Of a stretch of 64,000 nt of DNA, positions 19,586-32,122 are shown in pieces. The stretch covers positions 248,001 through 312,000 of the forward strand of contig JALUTQ010000027.1 in assembly GCA_032718865.1 (NCBI GenBank). Direction: 5' to 3'. The notes under the pieces were generated by a model. That model did no database searches. It was given only the letters and a program-made list of their open reading frames with translations, and was not told where the DNA came from. Within the stretch, counting starts at the first letter, position 1; each line of letters starts with the position of its first letter. Source of the stretch: Tilletia caries. Its lineage: Eukaryota; Basidiomycota; Exobasidiomycetes; Tilletiales; Tilletiaceae. The translations under genes and the position numbers were made by a program.

Positions 19586-20254
19586 GCTATATGACTGAGA
19601 TCGAAGCGGAGCAGCTGTGTGAAGGAAGCATAGTAGCAGAGCAGACGAGGGGAACAGGAAGCGGGAAGGAAGTGTGGACACGGAAGAGATTGGGGATTAA
19701 AAGAAGAACATCAGTTAGGCTCGCACGAGCGGCGCATGACGGCGCCGCGGGGTGAGATCCGCGGTACCTTGGTTCACAACACCATCAGAAGAGCTACTCA
19801 AGGCGACGCCTGCTGCGCTCGCGTCTGAAAGTGGACCGTGGAAGCTCCGTCCCGGCTTTTTCCTGTAAAGAAGGCACATTCGTTAGCATTTAGTCGACAA
19901 TTGTTGTGCGCTGCGAGATCGAGAAGTGAATCGTCAATGGAAACGTTACACAGCGAGCGGGACGAACGTGGGATGGTGATAGCTGTGAATAGGAGCAGAC
20001 CGCTTTGGCATGACTGCTTGACCGTGTGTGCCTGTATTCGAGGTCGATGTCGAGATGATGGAAGGGCGCGGTGAGCATGGATCCTTCGACAGCGGGAGCT
20101 GGTCGCTGGATCCGGATTTCGCTTGTCGGGCGCTTGTCAGAACTTCTCAACCTCATCTCCATCCCGGCGGACGACTTCCAGCAGGGAAAGAGTGCATGAG
20201 AACCGAGGCCTCTTCTTCCTCTGTGAGCCTCTCTGCGTGGACAGCCTGCCAACG
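19586..20254. other. Divergent promoter region
   Basis: About 670 bp between two divergent gene starts. A GTTAGCATTTAGTCGACAATTG stretch lies near 19880; no clear TATA box. The open frames on both strands overlap each other and are not convincing. Confidence 0.4.
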
Positions 20255-21951
20255 ATGGACTTCGACAATCCAGTCGCGCAAGAATTTGCGGATGTGAGTT
20301 ATGGCTTCTCGAGCTATGTAGCATTCAATGGAAAGGCTCATCACTCGTCTCATGTCTACTTTCCGGCCCTCGTTCATAGGTGATGCAAGCTGAGCAGTGG
20401 GTAGAAGGCGAAGACTCAAGTGCGGGAGAAGGGAGAGAGGACAACTGACCAAAGGCTTTGCGATTTCTCAGGCTTGTTGACCTTCAAAAGCTCAAGGATC
20501 TCGCAAGAAGAGGCGTTCCCTCCGAATTTCGAGGCGTGAGTCTCTCCTATCCTTGAAAAGCTCGTACCGCAGATTATCTGACAGCATGAGTACCTCTTCA
20601 GGAAGTCTGGATGTATCTTCTGGGTGTCCTCGCCGCCGATACCAGCAACGAAGAAAGTCTGATACGCGAACGGCTGGCCGAGTATGACTCCCTGAACAAA
20701 AGTAATCAGAAATTGGAGCAGACGATCCGGCACGAATGCTCGCGGTACTATCAGCGAAGACTGCTCGCCAAGATGAAGCCAGGCAAGCCCAAACGACCGG
20801 CGGTGCGTACGAGTGAGTCCGCCATCCAAAATGTTCTGAACTTGTACCTCCGTTGTATGCTCAAATACCGTCCTTCTGTGATCCTCAGCGGAACAGCCCG
20901 ACCGTGAACAGGCCGCCGCAGCCGAGTTGAAGCGATTTACGGACAAGACGGAGAGCATCATTTGCGCATATCTCAATTCCAAAATGGTACCGCACTCACA
21001 ACGGGCGACGGTCCCACAGCACACCAGCCCGGACCAGCAACATGCAGGTAACAATCACGGCTGGGACGCCCAGTCAGCTCCGAATTCGACGCCTGCTTCT
21101 ATTACCACTGCCGCTGCTGCTGCCGCCATTATGTCACCTCCCAGCGTATCCTCGACCCTGGGGACGTTACCGGACGCATTTATTCCCACCTCCACCGATG
21201 CTAGAGGTCAAGTGCTCGTCGTCTTTCCGGACGTCCAGCCTGATTTTCATCCTGCACTCGTCAGCCTTTGTGCGCCCTTTGTGGAGTGTATACCAAACGA
21301 AACGGGCATGTATTTCTCGTTTGCTAAGCTCATGCGGATGCTAGGTGCGTGACTCAGCCGGAAGACACCTTTCTGCCGATGTCTAGACTGAACCTTTCAA
21401 CCTTCCCGCTCCAGAGGACTACAACTCGCTCTACCCTCTCACCGAGCGCGTCTCGACTTTCCTGACCCTCTTCCGTATCACCTTGCCCGAGCTGCACGAG
21501 TACTTCGAAGAGGAAGAAGTGGATATTGTCGGCTTTGCAACACGATGGTTGCAAGACTTGCTCTCTTCCGAGATGCGGATCGGCGACGTGATGCGTCTAT
21601 GGGGTGCGTATGCCCTTGCTGACAGTCTTCAGCTCACTCTCTGTGGATCTGACAGTTTGCTTCCGTTTTGCAGATGTCTATTTCGCTCAGCAGGAACCGC
21701 TCGAGCTCCATCTCTACGTTTGTATAGCTATCCTGATGGTTCTTAAGGACCAACTGGAGGAGCTGGACCACTCGGAATGCAGGAGCATGCTTAATGCACT
21801 CCCTGCTCTGGATGTCGAACTGGTGAGTCGAGCAAGCCCCCTTGGTTCTGTGACCAGTACTCAACACTCGCTCTCTTCTTGGCAGATCGTGAACGAAGCG
21901 ATCAACATCCGCCTGAGTCAACAGCAGTCATTTTTGGACGACGACGACTGA
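20255..21951 (+). CDS. TBC (Rab-GAP-like) domain protein, atypical catalytic fingers
   Basis: Seven exons (20255-20293, 20455-20535, 20602-20812, 20889-21344, 21415-21603, 21674-21822, 21886-21951) sum to 397 codons. The TBC fold is recognised from LKDLARRGVPSEFRG-EVWMYLLGVL near the start. The C-terminal half also fits: FRITLPELHEYFEEEEVDI, ATRWLQDLLSSEM, then MRLWDVYFAQQEPLELHLYV. TBC proteins stimulate Rab GTP hydrolysis with an Arg (IxxDxxR) and a Gln (YxQ). Here the first motif reads IRHECSR (Glu for Asp), and the region expected to hold YxQ reads PDVQPDFHPALVSLCAPF, with an Ala/Ser-rich insert before it. It may be a weak GAP or a scaffold. It is convergent with the MFS gene, 249 bp apart. 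Confidence 0.85.
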
Positions 21952-22200
21952 CCTCGTTATCCTGCTGGACTAAGCAGAAAGTCTTCCGTGCTCGCCGGTC
22001 TCGGTGCCATCCTCACTTGCTGTATTTCTATCGAACGTTCTGCCTGGCTTAAAGACATGTCAAGCATGCTAGTACGAAGGAGTACTGTTCCCGATGCTAT
22101 GCTACAAGGTAACACTAGATATGGAAGTGCTGTCATGCAAAGGGGAGCAAAGCAAAGTCCAGGGGATAGTCCAGGACCACATGAGGGAACTATCCAATCT

Positions 22201-24428
22201 TCAAAGCGGGAGCTTGTATTCGGGATGTCGGTCGCCCAAATACTTTCGTATCCGAGCCTCGCTCCATCCTTTTGCCCGCAACTCCAACACTGGCCCGTCT
22301 CGTTTGCCCTGTGCGCGGGCCCTGCGCTCGTATAGGACGAAGAGCTCGCACGCGATGGTCGCGATGAATGCTACGATCTGAGGGAATCCAGGTAGAGTAG
22401 CTGGATCAGTCAGGACGGTGTGTGGAGAGATGCAGGGTGGAGCGGAATCAAACGGACCTGCAAGATGAGCATGATGAGGAAGCTCTTGCGATACCGTGGA
22501 GGGTCTCTGAAGAGCCAAGTGCTCAGAATACCTCCTGAGTTCGTGAAAACGATATAGAAGGCAATCCTAGGTCGCATCAAAGGTTGTAAGCGATCGCAAC
22601 GAGATTTCCAGAGGGGAGATCTACCACAGAGACACTCACGAAGTCGCCCGCTTCTCATTGCCGGACACCAACGTGCTGATCCAGGTCAACTGCATCGGCG
22701 GCACCGAATACACGCCAACGCTGAGAACAATGATTGCCGCATACTGCACGTACGGATTCCCACTTGCGTAGGCGATGGAGAACCCAATGATGGCGATGGT
22801 CAAAGAGACCAGGATGGCTCCTGCGCGCCAACGGAAGCGGTCGGAGAGGAAGGCGAGAATGACACTGACGATGAAGGCTGCACCGGCAGGTGGGCAGGAG
22901 AGGAGTTGAGATTCGACGGTAGTGAAGCGATTCAGGCCCTGTCGAAACCGAGAGGAGAACAAAGGTTCGGGATATCAGGTTTACGCGAAGTAAGAGGAGA
23001 CAGATCCACGTGAAAGTGACTCACTCTGATGATAGTAGGAGAGAAAACGGCGATCCCGTACAGTCCTGCCGCACTGCAGAAGCCTGTCACGCAACAGCAC
23101 AGTACCCGAGGATCCGTCATGCCACGCGGGATCTGCCGCCAGTCGAACTTGTTGAGCTCATGTTCCCACTCAGCGCGCTCCTCAGGTGTCTCTTCCCCCT
23201 CCGGCCCTACTGCCGCTGCATCTGCGCCGTTGCCGCGATGATCCCAGACAGCATTTCCATTCGCTTGCGCAATCTTCTCCTGTTCGTCCTTCTTGCCGTC
23301 CGATGCGCCTGGACCGCGTCTGCTAAACATCTGGGTAAGTTTATGTTCATCCCTCAGCCGCTCCGTTGCGAGCGCGCGCTCCTCCTCGGTGAGCCACCAG
23401 AGGTCATGCGGTCCGTCGGGTAGGAGGAAGAAGGCGACGATGCCGAAGAGAACGGTGAAGGCGCCTTCGATGATGAAGATGTAGGACCAGCCGCTGAGTC
23501 CTGCTTTGCCGCGGAGATTGCTGATTGCTGTCGATAACAGTCCTGAAAAGGCTCCTGATAGAGACGCTCCGGTGAAGTAGAGGGCTTGACGGACGCAAAG
23601 CTCGTGTGGCTTGTACTATCAAAAGGCAGGATGAACGGCTTGCGCATCAGCTTAAGCGCTTGCTAATGCAGCCTGCTCGGACGAGCACTCACGAAGAATG
23701 TCAGATAGAGGGACAGAGCACTGCGCACATCGACGAGGGATTCATTCGTTAGGCTCCGCTTCTGACTCACGCAGGCTCCCGGCATGCGACCACTCACGGT
23801 AAGATGCCCGCCTCCGTTGCGCCCAAGAATGCGCGATTGACATACAGTCCCGCGGGGCTTTTGACGATGCCTTGCAAGGTGGACACGATTCCCCAGCAGG
23901 TGAGGAGGAACGGGATCCACCGGCCAGGTCCAACGCGCTTGACGGTCAGATTGGACGGGATCTCAAACAAGATGTAAGGGATGTAGAGAACTGGTTCAAC
24001 GGAAATTCGGAAAAAATTAAAATTGTCGGCAGTCAGCATTTGGGTGTTCTTCTGCTGGAGGGGGAGAAGGGAGGCAGCTCACTAGTGAGGGCGAAAGGAT
24101 AGCCAAAGCTGACGCTCAGGCCCAAGTCCGTCGTGAGACCGTTCAAGCGCGCCTGCCCGATATTCGTCCGGTCGAGGAAGGAGAGGAGGTAGAGCATCGT
24201 CGCAAGAGGGATGATCTGCAGATCCATCTTGCGGACGAGGCGCGCTTCGACCTGCGCAAGGTGCGCGGCGCGCTCCTCGGCCGTTTCGGCTGAGAGGGCA
24301 TCGTCTTCTTCTCCTTTGGTGGGAGAGGTGGCTGATGCTCTGGGATCGGCGGGCTGGTCTTGCGCTGTTGATCTTGCTGCTGTGTCGGCTAGGACAGGCG
24401 ATTCCGAGCCCGCGCGTTCGTTCACCAT
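22201..24428 (-). CDS. MFS transporter, anion:cation symporter (Dal5/Tna1) type
   Basis: Multi-exon membrane transporter. From the chosen start (MVNERAGSE, 24428) a hydrophilic N-terminus leads to LVRKMDLQIIPLATMLYLLS and FLDRTNIGQARLNGL, the signature of the fungal ACS family that imports allantoate, nicotinate, biotin, pantothenate and similar organic anions. Splicing FALT to ILYIPYILFEIPSN restores transmembrane segment 2. Later segments include RAFLGATEAGILP, SGWSYIFIIEGAFTVLFGI, GFCSAAGLYGIAVFSPTII, RAGAILVSLTIAIIGFSIAY and a final VAFIATIACELFVLYERR before a cytosolic tail. The central loop between the two halves is long and acidic (GEETPEERAEWEHELNKFDW). The substrate cannot be read from the sequence. 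About six introns are implied. Confidence 0.88.
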
Positions 24429-24813
24429 CCTGAGCTGCCTATAGGAAAAAGGAAGAGGTAAGGGAGGGGAGGGGGGAGGAGAGCAGTCAGCACTCAGCAG
24501 GCGCAACTTCGGGGCTCCAGACAGTAGTGAGCAGCGGGCATGCGAGTCATCAGAACTTCGCTCTTTTGAAGCTTTCGAAGCGTCCAACCTTCTTGGAGGT
24601 TTTGCGCTGAGACCTCGCTTGACGCTTGCCGTCGTGAACTCGTGACGGTGGAGCCCTGGGAGGCAAAGATCGTCGATCGACACCGGGTTCGTATCTCCAG
24701 CGTCCAGCTCGCGTGTGAAACTTCCACTTCACGATGCTCTGCTCATGGTCGTCCAGCCCTCTCCGCGTTGATGAAATGAGATGCTTCTCTTCTATTGATG
24801 ACTGAAAATACGT
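24429..24813. other. Intergenic region between eIF2B-beta and the MFS gene
   Basis: About 385 bp: 3' UTR of the eIF2B-beta gene and promoter of the MFS gene. The part next to the eIF2B-beta stop is the segment partly copied at 6380-6426. Confidence 0.45.
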
Positions 24814-26656
24814 CTATTCGCCCGCATGGTAGTTCTCCCTCACAAGCCGGTACACATAGCTCGGCGGGTGCTCGCCCACATTGGTGATCAGCACGTCAAT
24901 CCGCGCCGGATCGACATACTCCCACTCCGTTCCCGCCGCCGCCGCAGCAGCCGCATCACCCGACGCCCCAATCGCGCTCCAATCCGGACACACCTTGAAC
25001 ACGCCCGCCAGGACGACGACCGGTCTCCTCATCTCGCTCGCGGCGAGACTGGCGAGGGTGGCGCCCCGGGCGTGGGTGAGGATGCCGCCGTTGGGGAGGA
25101 TTGAGTGTGCGGAGAGGAGGACTTTGGAGATTCGGGGCATCAGGGGCTGCACGGCGCTATCCGGGATGAGGAGGACTGGGTTGGAGGTGGGGAGTATGTG
25201 AGCCAGGGCGCGTGCAAGGTGGTGGCCATCGTAGCTGTGCGATCAGTTGCGGAGATGGGTCAGTGACTTGAATGTTGTCTCAATAGCAGGAGAATGGGGT
25301 AAGGCAGGAACTCACTTTGGCGCGCCTTCAGGTACGATGACAGTGAAGTGGCGGTCCTTGGCCGCGGCCGCTTTCAAGAAAGCCTCAATCGTCCGTGACC
25401 GTCCGAGAGTGAGGATGGTCTCCCTGCGCAAGAATACCAGAAACGTCAGGACTGCGGACGGCAGCTTTGATAGAAGTAAGCCAAACTCACCCTGAGTGTA
25501 TGTGGTCCCGGGCGTCTTTGGCAATGCTACTGGGTACGGAATCGATCTCATCAATGTACTCCTGAATGGCCTGAATCAGCAACGGCTTGATGCCCAAATC
25601 TCGATCATCGTCCTCCTCAGCCATGTCCTGATCATCCTCCAGCCCATCCTTAGCCGTGGCCTCCTCCTCCTCGTCCTTTTCGCCGTCCCCTTCCTCAGTG
25701 TCATCGTCTTGCTTCTGCGTCGTTTGATCGTCTCCATCGTCGTCGTCGTCCTGCTCATCAGCAGCGCTCGCTTCTATGGACCTGGCCCTGCCGAGCACAA
25801 CACTGCGATCGGGCGTATCCAGCCCGGCACCGCTTAGACCCTCGGAGCCACCCAGCGGGCTCATGGCAAGCTTGCTCGTGGGGCCTGGCGTGGCTACGCC
25901 CTGGCTTGAGCCGACGGAGACAAGGTCGGCGATGGAGAAGGAGCCAAAGGCTGACGGAAGGCTGGCCAGACCAGGTCGGACGGGGTGATGAGGAGTCGTG
26001 GTGCCTGTCCCCGGTGCAGAACCGCTTGAGATGGACGCTCCCAACTCGGTCGGGGAGGATACCTGCGGGACTAGGGTACCAGCAGCAATTTGGAAGGCGG
26101 CCGACGTCAGCGCTGTCGAGCTCACATGGGCCGTACTGGCCCGACGCGACAGAGCGGCGGGGGACGGGGCAGCGGACGACATCCGGCTCAGAATCGAAGA
26201 CTGCGTCGTGCTGAGCGGTCGCGTGACGAGCGAGGGGCCGGAAGGGCTCGTCGCCGTCGTCGGCGCTGCGGCATTATGCACAGCCGAGATGGCCTCCTCC
26301 TGCATGATGGTGATGATCCTCCGAACTGTGTTGCCGATGGTCTGCTCGGAGCGGGCCGCATGTTGGAGGTACGCGCCGGCCACCGTGAGCGAATTGACGA
26401 GGTCCTGTATGGAGGAAGACGAGGAGGAGGAGGGGGACGATGGATGGGCGCGCACGATGGAGCGCAGGACGAGGGCTGTTGTTGTTGCGAGCGTCCGCGC
26501 GCTCTGGAGGGAAGGGTCTTGCTGCCGCCGTAACCGCAGCGCAAAGGCGAGGATGGCATTGCGCGCGCTGCGGTCGGGAATCGCACGCTTGAGCTCGGCC
26601 TCGGAGCAGGGCGCTGTTGACGCCGCCGCCGCCGACGTGGATGCGAATGCAGTCAT
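24814..26656 (-). CDS. GCD7: Translation initiation factor eIF2B subunit beta
   Basis: Regulatory subunit of eIF2B, the GDP/GTP exchange factor for eIF2. Three exons (25491-26656, 25316-25423, 24814-25234) sum to 565 codons. The N-terminal helical part contains NSLTVAGAYLQHAARSEQTI and GNTVRRIITIMQEEA. The C-terminal Rossmann-like IF-2B domain has GETILTLGRSRTIEAFL, YDGHHLARALAHILP, SKVLLSAHSILPNGGILTHA and the conserved end PSYVYRLVRENYHAGE. At 564 aa it is clearly longer than the usual 350-380. The excess is a low-complexity insert at about residues 135-360, first Ser/Thr/Pro-rich and then strongly acidic. A defective copy of the last exon lies at 6050-6426. Confidence 0.93.
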
Positions 26657-26854
26657 TCTAATTCTTCACGAAGATGGATGTGGTTGGGAAGCTTGCTCAT
26701 CAGGCGGGCGAGTCAGAAGTCCTTGCAACGATCGCTTCATCGCTTCATCACACACGATCTCAATCCAACCTGAGGAAAGGCTGACGAACAATGTTAAGCA
26801 GTAATATAGATAGGTAGTACATGATCTCCAGAGGTGTGTGAGAGGGTGCGATCC

Positions 26855-28436
26855 TCAACGTCCGCCCGCGTCTTCGTCCGCGTCTTCATAGTCCCATCGA
26901 ATAACCCGTCGCATGCTCAAAGCCAGGTTCCGACGAAGATAAAGCGGCGCAGACCTCGGCGCGACCCTCCTCCCGTACCTCCCCTGACCCATGCGTTCCG
27001 CCTCCCAGACGGCCACCCGATGTCTCCACATCTTTTCCAGATCGAGCTGTGCCCGTTCCGGCGCGGCGAACCCGCGATATTGGCCTCGAAGCACCTTCAT
27101 ATATGGTTGTTGGGGCGTCGAGAGAGGGTATTCGCAGGGCCGACCGAAAATGTCAATCTCTGTTCGTGTACTGGGTCGCAGCGAGGTAGGGAGTGATTCG
27201 TTCTTGACCTCCGTTTTGAGAGCCGTGTTGGTGTGGAGGGGTGCCGCCCATGGGTGGAGAGGCACACCCGTCGCGAGTGATACCTCGAGCGCGGTACTGA
27301 TGCGCTTGCGACCGCCTTTTTTGGCTGCGATCGGCACGGCATCGCTACCGTTCTTGTCCTCCTCTTTCTTCACGGCGGCGACGCTGGCCCCGCATGTAGT
27401 GGATGGAATCAAAGGTACTCCTCCGTCTTGATACTCAAACGTCCACTCTGACGTGGCCGGACCGTAGATCTGTGTGCGTGCTTTTGGTTTGCTTCCCGAG
27501 TGATTCGTCCCACGAGCTTGAGCCGCTGCTGCCGTCCCCGAGTCGAATCTGACCGTTCCTTTGACCGTGAGCGCGTCGTCCTCCTCTTCATCCTCTTTCC
27601 CGACTGCCCCGACCTTCCGACGCTTCAGCCTCGCCGCGCGGACCCGTTCTCTCTCCCGCTCTTCGAAGATGGAGGCTGGTGGGCGGACGAAGAGGGTGTG
27701 CACCTCCATCTGCGCCTGCGGCGGTGCATCTGCCGAAGCCACCTTCTCCAGATCCCGCTCGATGAGCACAAGTGGGGGCTCAACCTGGACGTCTTTGTGA
27801 CCACGTCGACTCGATGACGGAGGGTTGACCGCCTTCTGCTTGCCCTTGCCCTTGCTCTTGGCGGACGGCACCTCGGCTTCGGGAGGGTGCATGACCTCTC
27901 CCGCCCTCGGTCTGCGCTGAGCGAGAAACTTGACGCGCCGCATTCCACACTCCTGCTCCACGTGCCCGAGCTCCATGTGCCCGCTCTCGTGTAACCGGAC
28001 CTTCTTCCGCGGGGGAAAGCCCCCGCTCTCGCTCCCACCACTTCCGGACCCGACCGTGGTGAGAGGAGTGAAAGCGCCGCTGGGCATGGGCGACACTGTC
28101 GCTGAGCTGCGGCTGCCATTCGAGTATACCCCGGGATGCGCAGGCCAGTGAGAGTAGTGATGGGCGGGATATGTCGGTTGCAATTGCGGTTGCGGGTGCG
28201 GGTACGGATGTGGGTACGCGTACGCATGCGGATGCGCTGGGGGGTAGGGATATAGTATTGGCTGTTGAGGCTGAGGCATGAAGCTCTCATAGCTGTTAGG
28301 GCGTCGCAATAGCCGCGGAAGACGAGGTCAATCGTCAGCATCACCACGCTTTTCTGCGCTCGTCAGACCTGGATAGTATTACTCACAAGTTGTTGAAGGC
28401 ATCTCCTACGTTGTTATTTGGCATCGACGGGTCCAT
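26855..28436 (-). CDS. Unknown nuclear-type protein
   Basis: Two exons (28387-28436, 26855-28292) give 496 codons. The start MDPSMPNNNVGDAFNNF is joined in phase to YESFMPQPQQP. The N-terminus is rich in Pro, Tyr and His (AYAYPHPYPHPQPQ). The middle holds several basic clusters that could act as nuclear signals (PRKKVRLHE, ARLKRRKVGAV, KKGGRKRIS). The C-terminal ~150 residues look more ordered, with TEIDIFGRPCEYPLSTPQQP, LRGQYRGFAAPERAQLDLEK and SMRRVIRWDYEDADED. I do not recognise the family; the C-terminal block is the best query. It is divergent from the XPG-type nuclease gene across a 334-bp shared upstream region. Confidence 0.75.
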
Positions 28437-28770
28437 GATGCGCTCCTGGTGCCGGACACTTGGTGAGGAAAAGCTGCGAAGTCGAGCACGGGCGGACAGC
28501 GGACACCAAGAAACCGAAAGCAAAAGTCTGCAGTGCAGGCGCGGGATCCGACCGGAGAGAGGCAGAAGACGGCGGGAATAACACAAGACGCGAAGGTACT
28601 GATGGACGTGCCGTGGATGGGAACGCTGAACGTATGTGTGGTGGTGGATGTCGCGTCGCGTCGCGTCCCTTGTCGAGGCGCGTCGGCAAATTGTTCCCGA
28701 TCTGCTCCGGAAATCACGGCAAGAATCTTTCCCCTCGTCATGCTGAGGCGACGACGCGACGCAGGCAGCG
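28437..28770. other. Divergent promoter region
   Basis: 334 bp shared by the unknown nuclear-type gene (minus) and the XPG-type nuclease gene (plus). The tandem GTCGCGTCGCGTCGCGTCCC near 28650 stands out; no TATA box. Confidence 0.45.
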
Positions 28771-31700
28771 ATGGCAGCTCAGCCTCAGCCTCAGCCTCAG
28801 CTCAGCTCAGCTTGCAACAACAACAGCAGGAACGACGACGACGCGATGCACGCGACGCGCCTGGTCCGCGGTGTGCGTGGCATCTTCCCCTTCCTGCGCG
28901 ACGTCGCTCCCGCCACCCTCCGCCCGGTCCCGCCCTCGCGGCTGTCCGGCCTGACGCTCGCCATCGATGCAACCCTGATCAGCACCCGCTTCCACTTCGC
29001 AGACGACCCGCACCCAGCACGGCACCTCTTCGGCTTCTACCGCCTTATTCGGGCCTTGCGCGCCCTCGATGCCCGCGCCATTATGGTCTTCGACCACCCG
29101 CTCGGCGGGAACAGGGCTAGGAATCCTGCCAAGTTGCAGGAGGCAGAGAGGAGGAGGACACAGAGGGCCCTCGTCACCAAGCGGGCCATGCTCGAAGCCA
29201 GACGGTTCGCGAGGATACAGAAGCTGTCGGAGCTCATTCCAAAATACGAGCGACTCAGTGCGCAGGAGGCGGGCATGCTTCACGACCAGCTGCGCACGGC
29301 GTATAGCAATCGGGAGCTGATGCGGGAGAGAGCGAAGGACGTGGACTTCGAGGACGATGAAGAGAGCGATCTTCGCGCGGACTCAATGCCCGCAGAAGTC
29401 GTCGGCGCTCATGAGGATCTGCGAGACAGGCGCGACTTGATTGAAGTGCCCGGCACTGGAACGAGCGGAGGTGCTGAACCCGTACAGGCGCCGGAGCACA
29501 GCTGGGACGAGCTTGTCGGAACACCAATTTGGGACGAGCTTCAAGTCGTCGAACAGATCGCGTCGGCTTCCTTATCAACATCAATGGAGCTCTTGGAAAA
29601 GACCCTTCTACCGACTCAACCTGCGGATGAAGTCGGGACACTGCCGGCCCACATCGCCGAGCTCGTAAACGAATTCCACAAAGCACGCCTGCAGTTCGAA
29701 TCATTGCATTCCACGCAGAGAGAAGACTCAGCCGCACCAAGATCTAACGAGGACTCTGTCGTGGAGAGCAAGAACCAAATCGCCTTGACGGCCGCAGAGG
29801 CGCGCATTCACGAGACAATGCTGAACCGAGGCGCGCCTAGTGTCAGTCTCGGACAGCTTCACCGCGAGGCTGCGATCGCAGACGATGAGGACGAGGCTGG
29901 AGATGGAGATGGAGCAGAAGCGGCGGAAGACGGCACAGAGCCTCCAGCACCAGTGGCGGTCGTGCCTCGAGTACTGGAATCCGACATGCTTGAAGAAGCT
30001 GAAAAGGGCCTGAAGTCGGATACTCCCGAAGAGGATCAGCCGCGAGATACGACTGTCAACGCTCCCCTCCAGGACAAGCTCATGCCACCCCAAGGCTTCG
30101 AATTGCATTACATGCATACACAATCAACCGCGCTGTCCAAATCGTACCACCGCGCCTCAAAACCACTCAGTCCGCAGACCATCATCGACTGCGCTTACCT
30201 CTGTGCCCTCATGGGCGTCCCCGTCCTCTTCACCAGCCGCGGCACGGACGGCTCCACAACGACCAACGACGACGACTCTCCCACGCTCACCATACCCGGC
30301 GCCGCATGGGCGGGGCAGGCCCGACTCCGATCCCGGGCACACGAGGCAGAGGCCCTTGCGGCCAGTCTGGTACATGCGGGCTTTGCGCAGGTGGTCGCGA
30401 GTGAGGACTCGGATGTGCTTATGTATGATGTGCCGATGTTGAGGGGCTTGACGAGTGGGAATGTGGGTGGGACGGGAGGGCAGGCTGGGTTGAAGGGCTT
30501 GGTTTGGGTTGATGCGAAGGAGGTGAGGAGGGCGCTATTTGGGATTAGTGGTGATGCTGGGGCGGAAGTTGGACAGGGGGATGAGGCGGAGCAACATCGT
30601 TCCGAGGGTGGTGTGAACGTCGACGGCGCAGCAGGGCCGTTGACAAAAGAGCTTTCGGCGTCCTTATCGGCAACATCAGAGAGGGCGAGCGGTTCGGGTC
30701 ACGAAGAGGATTTGCTAGCCGTGGACGACGATGATATCGCCTCAGAAGAAGAGTTCTCGACACTGGCGCAAGACCATGCTCCAGGATCGGAGAACGAAGG
30801 CGATGTCCACCGGACGAACACTTCCAGAACCAAGACACTGACTCCAGACGAAGAGAACCGACGACTGTTCCTTGAGTTCGCTTTACTGTTGGGAACCGAC
30901 TTCAATCGGACGATCCCTGGTGTAGGACCGAAGAGCGCACATAGCTTGATGAAGTGAGTCTTACAGCTCCTTGATAGTCTATCGTGACAATGCTGATTGA
31001 TCTGCTTTTCTATCTCGTAGAGAGCACAAAAGCATTCCTGCTATACTGCGCCTCAAGCGACCGCCCCCGAAGTCCGCATCGGCGAAGAAACCCAGAGCAC
31101 CTTCCAAAGCTGTCCCGACCTTGGCAGCGCGAGGAGCCGACTTGAAGTGGCAGCCACCACCACCGCTCACTCGGCGCGAATACCTCATAGAGCTCGCTCG
31201 CGCGCGAAACGTGTTCAACAGACCACCCACTCTCTACGGCAATTTTGCTCGACTGAGACGCTGGGTAGCAGGAGGGGAATACTTCGACTGGCGAGGATGC
31301 GTATCGGAGGAGGAGAAGCCATCTGAAGGCGACGCTGGATCGGGCAAGGTGTCCGAACAACAACGGCGGCAAGAGCTCGTTCGGAAAGAGGACGAGTGGC
31401 GACGGGGGGAGATGTCCCGGCTTTTCCAGAAGCACGGGGTGCGTCGCCTTCCGCCTGCGGAGGCCGAGCGCGGATTTGGAAGGTCGCTTGAGAATTTCGT
31501 CGATGAGCTTGGTAATAGTCAGGCGGACCAGAAAGAACCAGGAGCTCCGGCAGACGCGGTGGACGCCGGGCTCGCGACTTCGGGGGATACGACTTCCGAT
31601 CGGTTCGTCAAGCCGGACCCATTTGGCTCGGACGTGTTCGGAGAACGGGACGTGCCTTCGGGATTGCAAGCTGCGGAACTCCTGGTGAAAACGGCTCCAT

Positions 31701-31855
31701 TGGATTCGCCTGCTGGCCGGCCGGCGTCGAGGAGAATCAGCACGAGTGTGGCTGCGGGTGAAGAGGCGACAATACCGGGGAGAGGGAGGAGGGCGCCGAC
31801 GGGAGGGACGGAACCACAGGCGGTTGGGGCAGGCCTGGCGCCGTCATTGTCTTGA
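28771..31855 (+). CDS. XPG/Rad2-superfamily structure-specific nuclease
   Basis: Two exons (28771-30953, 31021-31855) make 1,006 codons. The XPG N region (GVRGIFPFLRDVAP ... LAIDATLISTRFHF ... IMVFDHPLGG) carries the two expected Asp residues. After a ~350-residue acidic spacer comes the XPG I region (IDCAYLCALMGVPVLF ... HEAEALAASLVHAG ... ASEDSDVLMYD) with the EAEA and D-x-D metal ligands. A helix-turn-helix (LLGTDFNRTIPGVGPKSAHS) spans the intron. The N/spacer/I arrangement resembles Rad2/XPG, but the sequence around the motifs fits a distinct fungal paralogue better than Rad2, Exo1, Fen1 or Yen1. Activity on branched DNA is expected from the family. An in-frame Met at 28846 just before the N region is an alternative start. 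Confidence 0.87.
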
Positions 31856-32122
31856 AAAACGAGCAGCAAAAGGGCGATATAGAAGCACGTCAAGCATGTA
31901 ATGTATAGATCATGTATCATTCCTCTCGTCCACCTCCAGCCAACTCACTGAGGCTTTGCCTGCTGAGGACAAAAGCGGCCGATTTTACAGGCGAAAATTT
32001 CACTTTCGAGAAGGGTCTGTTTGATTTTCGAATACGGCTGACTGACTGACTTGGAACTATCATGATCAGGTGATGAGCTGGACGCGCTGCTTGCTGAGCT
32101 GGACGACATCGACGACCGCGAT

